Of a stretch of DNA of 64,000 nucleotides, positions 20,901 through 32,678 are shown one piece after another (the first letter of the stretch is position 1; each line of letters begins with the position of its first letter). Below the pieces are notes generated by a model. It was not told the DNA's origin. It did not search any database and worked only from the letters and a program-made list of their open reading frames with translations. Source of the stretch: Otatea glauca. Lineage: Eukaryota; Streptophyta; Magnoliopsida; Poales; Poaceae. Both the position numbers and the translations under genes were made by a program. The stretch lies in contig CM070715.1 of NCBI GenBank assembly GCA_036346275.1, positions 76,743,667 to 76,807,666 on the forward strand. Direction: 5' to 3'.

Positions 20901-23040
20901 GGCTCATTGAACGTGAACCAGTTCTTGACTCGATCACCATAAGTCTTGAAGCAAAATTCAGCATAGTCTGAAAATTTGTCACTACAAAAAAAACACATTA
21001 TGAAGATAATTTGCCATTGTCCTTGAACAAACTGTGATGAGCATATATGTACCTACATAGAATATGCATACTTCTATGTTGTGATTTTTTTTAAAAAAAA
21101 TATTTCTTTCATTGGAAAGTTGGTCATAGTCTAGAATTTTGGTTGTTAGGCTGTTTCTGCTCTTATAGCATCTTGTAAAGAATACTGTTCTTCTTAATAA
21201 AAGGATACACAGCTCTGCCGTATATTCTTGAATGAAAAAGAAGAAGAATTTGTGCATGGAATACATAACAATTTTGCTTGCAGAAGGTCCTGCATTTATC
21301 AACTATTAAGTCTCAACTTTATGTATTCAGATTGCAGGTAAGGTCCTATATATATTTATGAAAATGTAGCTACTCCAAAACAGCAAGCCACTACCAATAT
21401 ATGAGTGGGTGAAAAGATAAAGTAATTTAGTGTGACTTACATAATCTTTGTGCTTAACCAGCCTTCATACTTTTTCTGAAGCGCAAGTGGGAGATCATAA
21501 TGGTTAAGATTGACATAAGGAGTAAGCCCTGCTCAGTTTTGCAGGAAACATCAATTCATTCAGACAGGAAATATGATTATGTTTCCATAACAGCTTCAAA
21601 GGTCGAATTATTCTGTTTGAAGTCATACCTTGCTTAAGGACATAGTCTATCAGATTGTTGTAATACGCTACACCTTCTGCATTAACTCTTCCCTCCCCAT
21701 CTAAATCATCGAAAATGCATCAGCAGAACCAACAAGCAACTTGTGGCTCATCCAGCTAACCAGTTCAAGTAGATGCTACAACTAGAGTCAGATTTTATGT
21801 ACCTGGGAAGATCCTGGACCATGAGATTGAAAACCGATATGCATCAAAATTCAGGCTTTTCATGAGATCAACATTCTCCTGCACTAGCATAAGGGCAACA
21901 AGTATAAGACTGGCAAGATTAATTTTTGGCTCAAAAAATTCTTTACAGAAAGTGTTTTGTGATTTTTCCAGAAGCATAGATGCTAAAGCAGTTTGATGCA
22001 GCAAGCTTAGCTACGTCAAATTAAGGGCAAACTTGAGCTTTGCTCAAAACCGAACACAGGTTAACACAAGCAACTGTTAAGATAGCTTGTTTCCAGATTT
22101 GAGTTCACTTGGAATCATCGATTTTAATTGGAACATTTGTTTATGTTCAAAATGAATAGGGATAGCAACTACACAAATGAAAGCATCCTCATGGCCATGA
22201 AAATAAGTATTCTGATCCATCAATTAACTGAAAGATTTAAAACTAAATTTTATCTACATATAAAATGGAATTTGTAGGAAACAGAGGTGGATCTCATTTG
22301 ATTCTCATGTACCTTGTAGCGATGATATTCATCTGTTGTAACATCAGCATTCGCATTTCCTGCAATATTCCCTGTTCATAGCAACACAAAAGAAGACAAC
22401 GTTAGCATCCACGTATATCATAACTTCGAGCCTGCAGAGTGTAGATTTCATCATTCAGCTTAAGACACAGTTTTCAGTGGTTCTACCCCCAACTGTTTGA
22501 GCCAATTGGTAACGCCCTTCCTATACATGCTAGACATTCCTATACTATATCTTGCAAATACGAAGTTTCTTCACACTACTGCTGAGCAACGGACGGCTAG
22601 ATTGTCCAACACTATGCTTTGTTGCAAGATCCATCTACCACAGAGCTAGTAATCAATGGCATTATGTAGCAACAGATAGTAATCGAGTCATTGATTTGGA
22701 GTTAACGCAGGATCTAACTTACAGGCGGGCTTAGTTAAGCATATGCTAGCTCGTAAATCGTACCTGGGGTGTGGACGAAAGGGTCCCAGATGCAGGGCCC
22801 GCGGCCGCCGGACGCCGCCATGCCCTCGACCTGGTACGCCGACGCCGCCGTCCCGAACACGAACCCCTTGGGGAACGCGACTCGGCTCAGGCCGCCCGTG
22901 TCGACCGCGGCACGGACGCAAGGCCAACCATCGCCAAGCAGCAGGAGGGCCACCAGCAGCAGCAGCACCGGAGCAGGGACGCAACGGGCCGACGGAGCAG
23001 CCGCGGCTCCGGCACCCATCCGAGCGAACGCTAGCGGCAC
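17903..23040 (-). CDS. GH1 beta-glucosidase with GPI-anchor-like C-terminus
   Basis: Hydrolyses beta-glucosides; a signal peptide (residues about 20-45) points to secretion. Eleven exons by phase-consistent GT-AG splicing: 22764-23040, 22313-22371, 21803-21878, 21629-21700, 21441-21528, 20738-20981, 19075-19181, 18766-18983, 18652-18683, 18435-18537, 17903-18345, giving 572 residues. The acid/base Glu217 lies in TFNEP and the nucleophile Glu424 in ISENG. The glycone-site motifs QVEG, NHYDLP and [11 protein letters not shown] are present. It resembles the rice Os3BGlu7/Os3BGlu8 group. Two oddities: Thr402 replaces the usual Trp of the VPWGM aglycone platform, and after the GH1 domain comes a Ser/Gly/Thr-rich spacer (about 514-549) and a 22-residue hydrophobic tail ending the protein, as in GPI-anchored proteins. 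The last exon seems to fuse segments often split by an intron. Start: first Met of the frame; a second Met is at residue 8. Confidence 0.93.
19855..20625 (-). repeat. LTR-like fragment, probably a solo LTR, in a beta-glucosidase intron
   Basis: Lies in the 1556-bp intron 19182-20737. On the minus strand it carries a TATA-like ctataaaaggg (near 20425-20435) followed by cattaagcaagaaataaa. On the plus strand it has a near-TG start (tgttgtgg) and a CA end (cacacca). It is interrupted by the MITE at 20074-20373. Boundaries are approximate, I found no convincing flanking duplication, and the family is not recognised. Confidence 0.45.
20074..20373. mobile_element. MITE with TIR GCCCTGTTTG / CAAACAGTGC
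   Basis: A 300-bp element with imperfect terminal inverted repeats rich in ggctt/aagcc words (GCCCTGTTTGTTTAGGC at the left; the complement, with mismatches, at the right). It is flanked by CTTTG (20069-20073 and 20374-20378). It is non-coding and sits within the LTR-like fragment, so it inserted later. The superfamily is uncertain. Confidence 0.65.
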
Positions 23041-23151
23041 AGCAGCAGCTCAGTCTCTCACTTCAGTCGGTCAGTGAGTCACACTCCTCGGTGGAAGTGA
23101 GTGGCTTATGGCAGGTTGTGACTTTTGATACTACTTCCGGTGTTTTTTTTA

Positions 23152-23778
23152 GAATTTTTATTTTAAATAATATAATTTTTTATTTAAATTGCAAAAATAT
23201 ACGTCCATCTTGAACAATTACAAAAAATATACTTTTATCGCCCGAATATGGGCGATCGCAGATATATAGGCGATCGCCTATATCTGGCGATCGTCTTTAA
23301 CGCTGAACGCGATATTTCCTGTCTGCGGTCAATTCCTAAAGAAAATCATAACTTTTTCATATGATGTCGGATGGAGATGAACTTTATATGAAAATTATAT
23401 CTTTCGACGGGATCTACAACTTTTGTATACAAACTTTTTCAATTTGAATCTATTTAGATCTGAAACTTCTATCCTATTTTTGGCTATCTAAATAGATTCA
23501 AATGAAAAAAATTTGTATACAAAAGTTGTAGATCCCGTCGAGAGCTACAATTTTCATATAAATTTCATCTCCATCCGACATCATATGAAAAAGTTATGAT
23601 TTTTTTAAAAAACTGACCATAGACAGAGGAAATATCGCGCGTTGGAAGCTGCCGATCGCCTGTGTATGGGGCGATCGCCCTATGTACGGGCGACAAAAGT
23701 ATATTTTTGTAATTTTTTGAGATCGACGTATATTTTTGCAATTTGAATAAAAAATTGTGTTATTTAAAATAAAAATTC
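23152..23778. mobile_element. 627-bp near-perfect foldback element, Mutator-like
   Basis: Almost the whole element is one inverted repeat. The left arm starts GAATTTTTATTTTAAATAA and the right arm ends with its complement. Pairing continues through ttgcaaaaatatacg, the gcgatcgcc words, the 'cataactttttcatatgatg' block and 'gtatacaaa', to a centre near 23470-23490. It is flanked by the 9- or 10-bp duplication gtttttttt(a) at 23142-23151 and 23779-23788, the length typical of Mutator-type transposition. A perfect 20-bp palindrome around TAGGCGATCGCCTA lies at 23264-23283. The element ends 111 bp upstream of the beta-glucosidase start codon. Confidence 0.85.
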
Positions 23779-23982
23779 GTTTTTTTTACTCCTGTACGGA
23801 TAAACTTTCAATGTGATGCGATCCTTCTTATTGCCGCTGATCGGTCGGTCCGCTGGGTTGGTGAGCCGATCTGATTAGCCGAGGCTGGCCTCGCGGTGCG
23901 CTGATTGGGTCGGGTTGAAGCGGATGGCGTGCGTCGCGGAGGTTTCGATGTCTGTCGGCGTGGTCGTGGGTGTTACTGCGTT

Positions 23983-24319
23983 CAGGCTTCACAAAACCGT
24001 AAAAATCTCTCAAAAAATCGTTTGAAAACTGTCAAAAACGAAAGGGTTATGAAGTCAAAAAAAACTGAAAAAATTCGAAAAATCGAAAAACGTTCGGTTT
24101 TTGCGAAAAACTGCTCGGTTTTCACGGTTTTTCGCGAAAAAACAACCGACCAATTGAATGTTTTCGAAAAACGGTTTTTCGAGCGGTTTTCAATAAATAA
24201 ATTCTTTAAAGTTTTTTGAATTTTTTTTAAATTAGATCGGTTTATTAAACGGTTTTGGATCTCGAGCCGGCACGGTAAAATTGAAAACCGAACGGTTTTT
24301 CGTGGTTTTGTGAACCGTG
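23983..24319. mobile_element. Non-autonomous hAT-like element
   Basis: About 337 bp with terminal inverted repeats CAGGCTTCACAAAACC (left) and, complemented, CACGGTTCACAAAACC (right). The interior is filled with aaaaccg/cggtttt and cgaaaaa/tttttcg words. The flanking 8-mers do not match well, so the insertion is old or the ends are slightly off. Confidence 0.55.
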
Positions 24320-25066
24320 ACTTTACTACACTATCATACTTTTATATCATATTAGATTTATCTGTTATATTTCTATATTGTGGCAGATGGATCTGTACGG
24401 TTTTATACCGTAACAAATGATAAGTGTCACATCTTAATCGTTTTCGTGATAAAAAATAGACTATATTTACAGTTTAGTTTAGATAAAGATCAAACTTTAA
24501 AAAAAAGTTAGTTAAAAAAGAGGGGAAAAAACCAAAAACTCTCTGATGAGTGATCTGACTGCTCAGTGGTGGATCCGCTCGCCAGCTTGGCCACGGCAGA
24601 ATTCGCGGTCCGTGCCTGACAACTCGAGGGGGTCTCCTGTTCCTTGGTCGCGCGTGAGCTGTGACGGTGATAATGCACGCACGGTAATGTCGTACCGTAC
24701 ATCAACTTGCAAAAGTTTGGTGATGAGGGTTAAATAGTTAGTACCGCCGTGCAAGGAGCAAAGCATGGTGGAGAACTGGAGATCAGACCAGCAGCTTTAA
24801 TTCTCCGTTTATTGGAGGAGCTACCGAGCTATAGCAAGGAGAAGCAAATCCGTATACAGTGAGATCAAGAAGAGTTGTCATGACTCGTGAGTCGTGAGAC
24901 TGACAGACAGCATACACGATTGTTTCACCATAATAACAGATTATGACAGGCTTCCCGAGGCAAATGGCAAACAAGCTTGGATAGACGTGACACGTAGACT
25001 ACCATGTGATGTGCGGACAACATGGCTCGGTTTGGCTAACCAAATGTGTTTAACGTAGTCTATATA
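24320..25066. other. Intergenic stretch without recognisable features
   Basis: I see no conserved coding pattern, RNA gene or clear repeat boundary here. It is mixed-composition DNA between two TIR elements. Confidence 0.5.
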
Positions 25067-25764
25067 GGGTCCGTTCGATAGAGCTTCGCCTCTCGGATTC
25101 TGACGCGGAGGAGTCGAAGTTCTATCGAACGGAATCAGATTCTCGTGTGAGGGAGTCGGATCTCTAAGGAGCGATTCTTCCGGTTACACTAGCCACAAGA
25201 AGCGGCCTCTTCCCTACTCCCTGCGAGAATCAGCGTCTCCCGCATCCCGCGTCCACACCTCCCCACCTCTCGCGCCGCTTCCTCGTGCCGCCCAGCCTAC
25301 CCCGCCGCTTCCCCACGTCGCCCCGCCTCCCGCGCTGCTTCCCCGTACCTCTCGCTCCGACCCCGTCCCCACTTCAACCTTGTCGCAACGCCGACCGCAT
25401 CGCGCCACCTCGACCCCGCCATCTCTCGTCCCAACCCCGTCCCCGCCTCGAGGGCCACCGTCTAGAACGCTGCCTTGAGCGCCACCGATCGCCTGGAGCG
25501 CCGCCGTCTAGAGCCCCAAGCCCGCTTGGAACGCTGCATCGAGCCCCAACCCTGCTTGGAGCGCCGCTGCCTGGAGTGCCCCAACGAGCGTTGAGGTATG
25601 GTCGAATTCCTCTCTGCTCTCTATTTTTTCTCCCTATTTCAAGAATCTGTAGCCAACTAGTTAGCTGAACACTTTCAGAAACTACTTTTGATTCCTCATA
25701 AAATCATAATCAAAAGAAGTCGGAGCAGAATCAGGAAGGAGCTGGAGCACTACCGAACGGGCTC
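25067..25764. mobile_element. TIR element with GGGTCCGTTC / GAACGGGCTC ends
   Basis: About 700 bp. The left end GGGTCCGTTCGATAGAGCTTC and the complement of the right end, GAGCCCGTTCGGTAGTGCTC, match imperfectly, followed by gattctgctccgactt-type words on both sides. ATA flanks both ends, a possible 3-bp duplication. The centre (about 25200-25610) is C-rich and reads as Pro/Arg/Ser-rich in every frame; I do not regard it as a gene. It may be a captured GC-rich gene edge. Confidence 0.55.
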
Positions 25765-25794
25765 ATAATGTCCTGGCCATCGGTGAGGCTATTC

Positions 25795-26245
25795 ACAATC
25801 CCGAACTATGAAATTAAACATCTGATTCTTTAAACTTTATAATTCGGTTCAAATGACACGCTAACTCGATTTCATATGGTGATATTGCTATCATGAGATA
25901 ATAAGTAGATGATTTTACCATACATGATAACACGCTGACTAAATTAGATTGATAACAAATAGACCCTAAGGGCTCCCCCACTGAGTTCCCACCCATGTTT
26001 TCACAGCCATTGGCCCCTATAGTTTCGTTCCTCTCTATTTCGATTTGAGAAAGATGCCCATGTAGGTTCTATCTATCATTTATCTAAACTTGCTTAGCGT
26101 GTCATCTTATGTGGCAAAACTGTCATCACACTACACGGATAAAACCACTATACGAAACCGGATTATGGTACCGTTTGAACCGGATAATAAAGTTTAAATG
26201 GTCTTTGAATCAAAGTTTGGTGTATTCCAAGTTTTAAACCAAGCA
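25795..26245. mobile_element. Degenerate MITE related to the one at 27949-28463
   Basis: Shares the series of words of the MITE in the receptor-kinase intron in the same order: 'ttcaaatgacac', 'tttcatatggtgatatt', 'gcgtgtcatc', 'ccactatacgaaaccgg', 'gtttgaaccggat', 'caaagtttggtg'. Ends are eroded and no target duplication was found. It lies downstream of the receptor-kinase stop codon. Confidence 0.6.
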
Positions 26246-26484
26246 GCACATGCACCTCTAGCTTTTCCCTGTGCAGAATGGAGGCTGGCTGGCTAACGCA
26301 CGGTCGGCCCCCGCAATACAAACAAGGGTTCTTTTCTTAATCATCAATGTCGACAGTATAAAAATACAGGTATATCTATCAACAGTCAACACCAAGGACT
26401 TGGGACTCGGAAGTAATTTTACTAAGAAGAATGGCATTATTGCCATACGTACTGCACTGCGATGGCAACCTGCAACTGATGCTG

Positions 26485-29400
26485 TTATCTGCCCGCGGAC
26501 AGTTCGATTGCTTCCTGGTTGTAAATGGAATCCTCTCCCCAGTCAAACCGCAGCTGCATCCGCTCGTAGGCTTGCCTCCTCGTCACCTCAACTTGCTGCC
26601 ATTCCTCCCATCGCTCGGCCAGGCCCTCCCCTTCGAGCATCCGGACAACTTCGGACATGGAGGGGCGGTCCTCGGGTGACGCCTGAGTGCAGAGCAACGC
26701 GATCTGTATCATCATCTCGACCTCCTGTCCGTCGTAGTTGTTTTTGAAGTTGCGATCAACGATGGCGGCTAGATTCCCTTCTCTTTGTAGCTTCTTGACC
26801 TACACATTTGCAGCACGATCATAATACTTTAATCATATACCGCATTATCACGGAAAAGTTTTTCAACATGTAGTGCTACTCTGCCAAGAAAGATTATTAG
26901 TGTGCCTTTTCATTCAAGCAATGCAAGCGAGAATAAAGTTGGCCATAAAGCTCTTAATACACAAATTAACCTCCCTAGCAGCTTGGATTAATCAATTTTT
27001 GAGGAGTTGAGTAGGCTTACATGATCAAGTAATAACACATCGTCCTCTTCCTCCAAGCGTGAAAAGTCTATGGCGCGCTGTCCCGTGACCAATTCAAGAA
27101 GCATTATACCATAACCAAAAACATCAGTTCTCTCAGATGACTTCCCTGTGGACAGATATTCAGGTGCAATGTGACCCATAGTTCCACGGACTTGGGTAGT
27201 CACAGATGTCTTCTGTACATCCACCAACTTTGCCAAGCCAAAGTCACCAACAACTGGTTCAAAATCTTCATCAAGCAAGACATTGGCAGCCTTGACATCG
27301 CGATGGATAATCTTGGGATTGCAGTGCTCGTGCAGGTACTCCAGTCCACGTGCTGTACCTATAGCCACTCGTTTCCTTGCAGTCCAATCTAATATTGGTT
27401 CCCCAGGTTTAAATTCTGCATCATTCAACACAATGAGCACAACTCAGAATGGAAGGAAAATAGAAAAACTAACAAATGTTTCCACTTATTTGACACTTCA
27501 TGAATCAATAGAGTACAATCTGCTTTAATGCAACTAGTCGTCTATACATAACAAGATATAGCATGTAAGAAAAGGTAAATTGACTATGACTGGTCCACAG
27601 CAGAAACGGAACAGTTCTCATACTGAAAAGCAATTAACAAGAACATATTCTGAATAAAAGAAGCAAATCACTGCATTTCATAGATTCTATAATCATTTAA
27701 TGAACATTGGATGTTGGATTTTACTGATCTGCTGATTAAGGCCTTTTTTCTTTCACCACTTACCTAGATGATATATTTCGAAAGATTAGCACTTAATTAC
27801 AAACAATTCTTGCGCTATTGCATTTGCATCTTACATTGGGCAAGGAAACTGAGCGTATGAAATATAAATTTCAATAGGGAAGCACAATAGAAGCTACCAA
27901 GCCTAGAATAAAGGCCTAAACGCATTAGTTGCAACTCCTTAATCTATAGGAAAAAGTTCATATAACATCCCAAACTTTGGTCGAAAGTTCATCCAGCACC
28001 CCAAACTATGAAACCAGACATTTGAACCCTCAAATTTTGCAATCTGATTCAAATAACACTTTGATCTAGTTTCATATAGTGATATTACCCGTGTGGTGCA
28101 ATGAGTATACAGTTTTGTCATGTAGGATGACACATTGGCAAGTTAGGTCAATGACAGGTTGGGCTCACATGGGCTTCTTCCCTGCTGAGCTTCGAGCCAT
28201 GCTTCCACGGTTGTCGCCCTCTGTAGCTCCCTCTCTCTATTTTGATTTGGAAGAGAAGTCTCTGTGACTTGCCTAGCGTGTCATCCTAAATGGCAAAATC
28301 GTTAACTCATCACGCCACATGGGCAATATCACTACACGAAAACCGGGCCATGGTGTTATTTGAACCGGATTGCAAAGTTCGGAGGGTCAAATGTCTAGTT
28401 TCATAGTTCAAAGTATCAAATGGACTTTCGAGCAAAGTTTGGGGTGTTATATAGATGTTTTCCTAATCTATAAGTATCTGAGAAACTTCATAGAGTAGAA
28501 GTCTAGTATTGCAGGAGATGAATCAAGTTAATGATTGGGCAAGAAAGCAAGTACCTCGCAAACGGTAGGCCACACTAAGATTCTGCATGAAAGGATAAAC
28601 AAGTAGACGTTCTGTTTGTGTTGTACAGAAGCCAATCAATCTTAAAAGATTCCGGTGAACTGCAACACTAATCAGCTCAACTTCACGCAAGAAGGCAGCC
28701 TCCCCACCAGGACTTTCATAATCAGTTAACCGTTTTACAGCAATCTTAGTGCCATCTGGGAGTGCTCCTTTATATACTTTCCCAAACCCCCCCTGACCAA
28801 GAACATTTTTCTCACTGAAATTATCAGTTGCAAGTTGTAGTTCTCGCCACGCAAATCTTTTCAACTGGCCAAATGCAATTCTTCGATCGTCCTCACCTGG
28901 GGACCAAAACTTATCAGATTGATCAGTTAAATGCAAATGCTGTTATAACCAATGTTCCCCTAGGCGCTAGTCGGGCGGCAAACCAGCGTCTAGCACCTAA
29001 TCGCCACCTAGGCGGGCTAGGCAGCTGGCTAGGCAGGAGGGAGGAGCCTAGTGCCTAGGTTAGGCGGCCGTCTAGGGGAATAGTGGTTATTACAACTCCA
29101 AATGCTATTATGACAAAACACTAAACCATTCGCATATATTGCATGCTAGTTTTTTTAGTGCGCCAGCATCAGTATTAAATGTGGTGCAGTACGCAGAACA
29201 CGGCAGTCAAAATAGGTGTAGGCATACATAAACCAGTACTGGGAACCATAGTTTACAATGAACCAGCCTGAGTTCAGGAACCACAAGTCTCCTTGAGCTG
29301 ATTGGTTTTTGGTTTAATACAAGATAAAATTATGATGTGTGCTTATGAACAAGACTACGAACCAAAAAAAAAAAGCTGAAACAATGTGATGGGGGAAAAA

Positions 29401-31341
29401 GTATACAGAAAGCAAATACACTACCTGGTACATCCACAAAGACTTCATGTAGATAGCTTTTCCTCCTTCCATTACAGATAATAAATAGAGCCCCTATGAG
29501 GAGTAGCCCTATCACCCCTCCAACTGTTCCAATCACAATGCCTATTTTCGAACCACGGGATGCACCTATTAAAGAGTGACAAAATTAGCATATGCCCCCA
29601 AAATTATTTGACAGATATCCAATTAAGAGCCTGTACTCTATGCTATTTGACAAATGTACAGTGTAGAACAGAAACATATGGCTTGTTACCTTGGTAAGAC
29701 ACATTTGATGCACAAGGATGGAGAAAGTTTGCTCCACAAGTCAAGTTATTACCAGAAAAGCTGTGAAGGAAATGAACCTTTGTTAGAATTAACAAACATT
29801 GACCTGAATTTTACAATGATCAGTTGATCACACAGTACTTGTAACGTGCAACTTTAAATAGTGGACCAGGTATTGGACCAGAGAGCTTATTGTAGGCTAG
29901 CCGACTGCCATCATAAGAAAAAAGTTGTTAGTTGTATGGTAAGAATACATATAAATGAACTCCTGTAAACAAAAAACACTATTAGTCCTTACATGTCTGT
30001 CAAGCTTGAGATGCTTGCTAGGGTACCGGGAATAGATCCATTGAGACTGTTTTGACTCAGTATCCTGGTTAAGAAACAACACGAGGAAATGGGAAGGTCA
30101 AATTGTTATCTATTCATAAAATAAATGAATAAGGATTTCAATACATACAGAAGTTGGAGCTTCGAGAGACGGCCAAGAGAAGCTGGTATTTCTCCAACCA
30201 GCAGGTTGTCTTCCAAATCTAAGCTTGTCAAACTAGATAGGTTGCCAAACTGCTCTGGTATGCCACCAGTAATATTGTTACCCGGCAAGGACCTGCAATA
30301 TGATATTATGATACACTACAGCAGTTAAGAAAAGCTGGAGGGTACGGTCACACGACATATTAACACAGCCATCACTTCATCTAGCAAGCATAGAAATAGC
30401 TAATAGTCAGCATTTCACACATTGTAGAAAGCGTAGAAATAGCTAACAGTCAGCATTTCTCACAAACTTATCAGTTCCTATCGAATCATAAAATAATGTA
30501 GCTATTACATCACAACAACCACCTAACACCTGAAAGAAATTTCATTGATCTAGATGAGTACACTTACAAAACATTCAAATACTCTAGTTCTCCAATTCTT
30601 GGTGACAGAACTCCAGTGAATCCCATAGAAGCCAATGTTCTGCAGGAGGGTATCAGGTAAGACCCAACTAAAAACAGATTGGATATGTTATTAAGAAATG
30701 TGCGTAACATGGTCAAGAGAACCATATGGTGGCTTACCAAATATTACAGATGCAAAAAATAAAAACCAGATGTATATATGCTTTTGTTGTTATCATATAG
30801 TTCAATAATGAGTTGTGCACATCAAAGTTGATAATTATGCGCTCAAACAAATGCCTCTCAAATGATACATGGCGTTGTGTTGTTAAAAACCTTTAGAGCT
30901 CATTAGTAATGAATGTGGAATGTTAATAGAGATCAATCCCAGCTTCTAGCTATGTGATATATGGGTAAATAACAGCAGCAAATGAAAAAAAAACCAATGA
31001 CAAGAGAAATAGCAACTTACACTTGCACAACATTGTTGTTACTGTCACAAATAACAGAATTCCAGGTGCAGGGATTAACTTGGTTTTGGTTCCAGTCAGA
31101 AAGCTGGTTGCCAGTAGCGTTCAGTTTGATCTTCATATCGTATAACGCATCGCCTAGGGAAACAAAAGAAACCATTTTGTTATTCATCAATAGTGTTTGT
31201 GAATTAAGGGATGATTGTGAATGTGCACAAAAAAGGGTGGGAACAGCTGTACAAATGATAGGCATGTAAGTAACCTTGACGATCAGATGCTGAAAATGGG
31301 AGCAGAGATGCTATAATTAGGATGATGCTGAGCAGCTCCAT
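26485..31341 (-). CDS. LRR-II type receptor-like serine/threonine kinase
   Basis: Plasma-membrane receptor kinase with 605 residues from 11 GT-AG exons: 31275-31341, 31021-31153, 30568-30639, 30149-30292, 29993-30064, 29839-29904, 29690-29760, 29425-29565, 28555-28896, 27021-27415, 26485-26799. Order: signal peptide (1-20), LRR N-terminal domain with the CTW motif, about four to five LRRs encoded in 72-bp units (exons 3, 4 and 5 are 72, 144 and 72 bp), a short juxtamembrane region, a membrane segment (about 216-238), then the kinase. The Gly-rich loop is G289-QGGFG, the ATP lysine is K310, the catalytic loop is H407-R-D-V-K, the metal motif is D427-F-G, and the APEYLSTG activation-segment end is present. 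It is an RD kinase and should be active. The closest family is the Arabidopsis At5g10290/At5g65240 branch of the SERK/NIK subfamily. No exon shows damage. Confidence 0.94.
27949..28463. mobile_element. 515-bp Mutator-type MITE in receptor-kinase intron 9
   Basis: Starts GGAAAAAGTTCATATAACA and ends with an imperfect complement (ttatatagatgttttcc). The arms continue with caaactttg...gaaagt. Flanked by the 9-bp duplication TAATCTATA (27940-27948 and 28464-28472). It lies in the intron between exons 9 and 10 and has no effect on the splice sites. Confidence 0.85.
28942..29098. mobile_element. 157-bp hAT-type MITE rich in cctaggcg words
   Basis: Ends are gttataacca and, complemented, gagttgtaataacca. 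Inside, cccctag, cctaggcg and ggctaggc words form further inverted repeats. Flanked by the 8-bp duplication CAAATGCT (28934-28941 and 29099-29106). It lies in the intron between kinase exons 8 and 9. The internal words resemble those at the ends of the element at 60892-61845. Confidence 0.7.
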
Positions 31342-32678
31342 CTTTCCTCTACTATTACTGTGGCATCAAAGGAGTTCCTTGAGAAAACCTGCCTGACGAG
31401 ACAACATACACAAACTGATCATAGTAGTAGCAATCCCAGTGGTCCCTGGATGACCCAGTTAGCAAACAAGTCAGTTCAGTGTGGAGCACACAATAAAAGA
31501 AAAAAGGAATGCATGGATACTTCAAGTGCAAAATATCATCAGAGAAGAAAGAGTGCTGCCTCCAAGATAGACCAGTAGAATTCGCTGTGTACTTGTTTGA
31601 GAGACTTTACACTGACTATGGCATATAGGAGTAACATCTCTTGGAGTTACCAAGAGGAAAGGTTCGCTAGTTGTTACTTGCTAGTTGTGTTTTACTTACT
31701 AGTGGTACTTTTTTTCTTCAAAATTACTGCAGGACAGAAGCACATGCATCCATCCTAGGCATCGGACAAGAGAACCCCCACCCCTATGGAACAAGCAAAA
31801 CCTTAAAGTTCCCCAATTTCACCTCAACCCAACAATCTCGGATGGTCTCGAAATTCTCTGGATATAGACCCATGAATCTTCCAATTTCCGAATATGCAAT
31901 CTATCAATACCCCCCAATTTCCATGGCAAGAAAGCAAGCAAGACAAATTGATATTCTAGAAGCTAATTTCATGAACTAACTCCAGACTTAACAGAATCAA
32001 ACTGAAAATTTCTATAGGCTATTACAAAACTGAATACCAGCGACAGCATACCGATAACCTCACAATTCGAATCGAGCGAGCTCTAATTCGAGAGAAAACC
32101 GGACGAAGCACGAGTTAAGTTTCAGTACCAAATCTGATTCTTCTGTTACTGGTTCGTTCCAGCGCTTCCAATTCACACACACACAAACGCACACACAGAG
32201 AAAGAGAGAGGGGCACGCACCACTGGCTCGCCTCGCCGCGGCGCCGCCTGAGACAATTTGGAGATCTAGGACGCCTCCCCCATATGCGCCAGCGCCGCCG
32301 CCGCCACGCGGGTAAAGGCGTGGGTGGGCGACCGGAGTGGTTGACCCGAGGCGCAGGAATTGACCTCTGTTCGGATATTGGAATCCATTTCTAGGCGGAG
32401 GCGCAATTGGTTGGGTTGGTGGATCCTTCCTTTCCACCCTTCGGATAAGACGGAATTGGGCCACTTTGGATGCCGCGATACCAGAGCTTTCTGTTACCTG
32501 TCTCTGCTTTGCAGATTCCCGGAAGGAAATTGTCAGCAATCCGCAACTACCTGCCCTGCCGTGTCGTGTACGCAGCTTTGCAGTCAGAGCAAGTTTAACT
32601 GTATTCACTATTTACTCTCTTTTATTCATATCAACCAGAGTAAATAATAAAATCAATTTGTATAATAACCATTTCTAA
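31342..32678. promoter_or_regulatory. Upstream region of the receptor kinase with CA/GA microsatellite
   Basis: No coding pattern. A (CA)n stretch followed by (GA)n at about 32175-32212 reads as CT/TG-rich on the kinase strand, typical of grass 5' leaders. The GC-rich block 32215-32350 is the likely promoter/5' UTR zone. No certain TATA box was chosen, so this is inference from position and composition. Confidence 0.4.

Noticed and set aside
22743..23213. Open frame of 156 codons on the plus strand, opposite beta-glucosidase exon 1
   Set aside because: It is the antisense shadow of a GC-rich exon and upstream leader; Arg/Pro/Ala-rich with no motif.
25285..25668. Pro/Arg-rich open frame of 127 codons
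   Set aside because: It lies inside a TIR element, all frames there are Pro/Arg/Ser-rich because of base composition, and no domain is visible.
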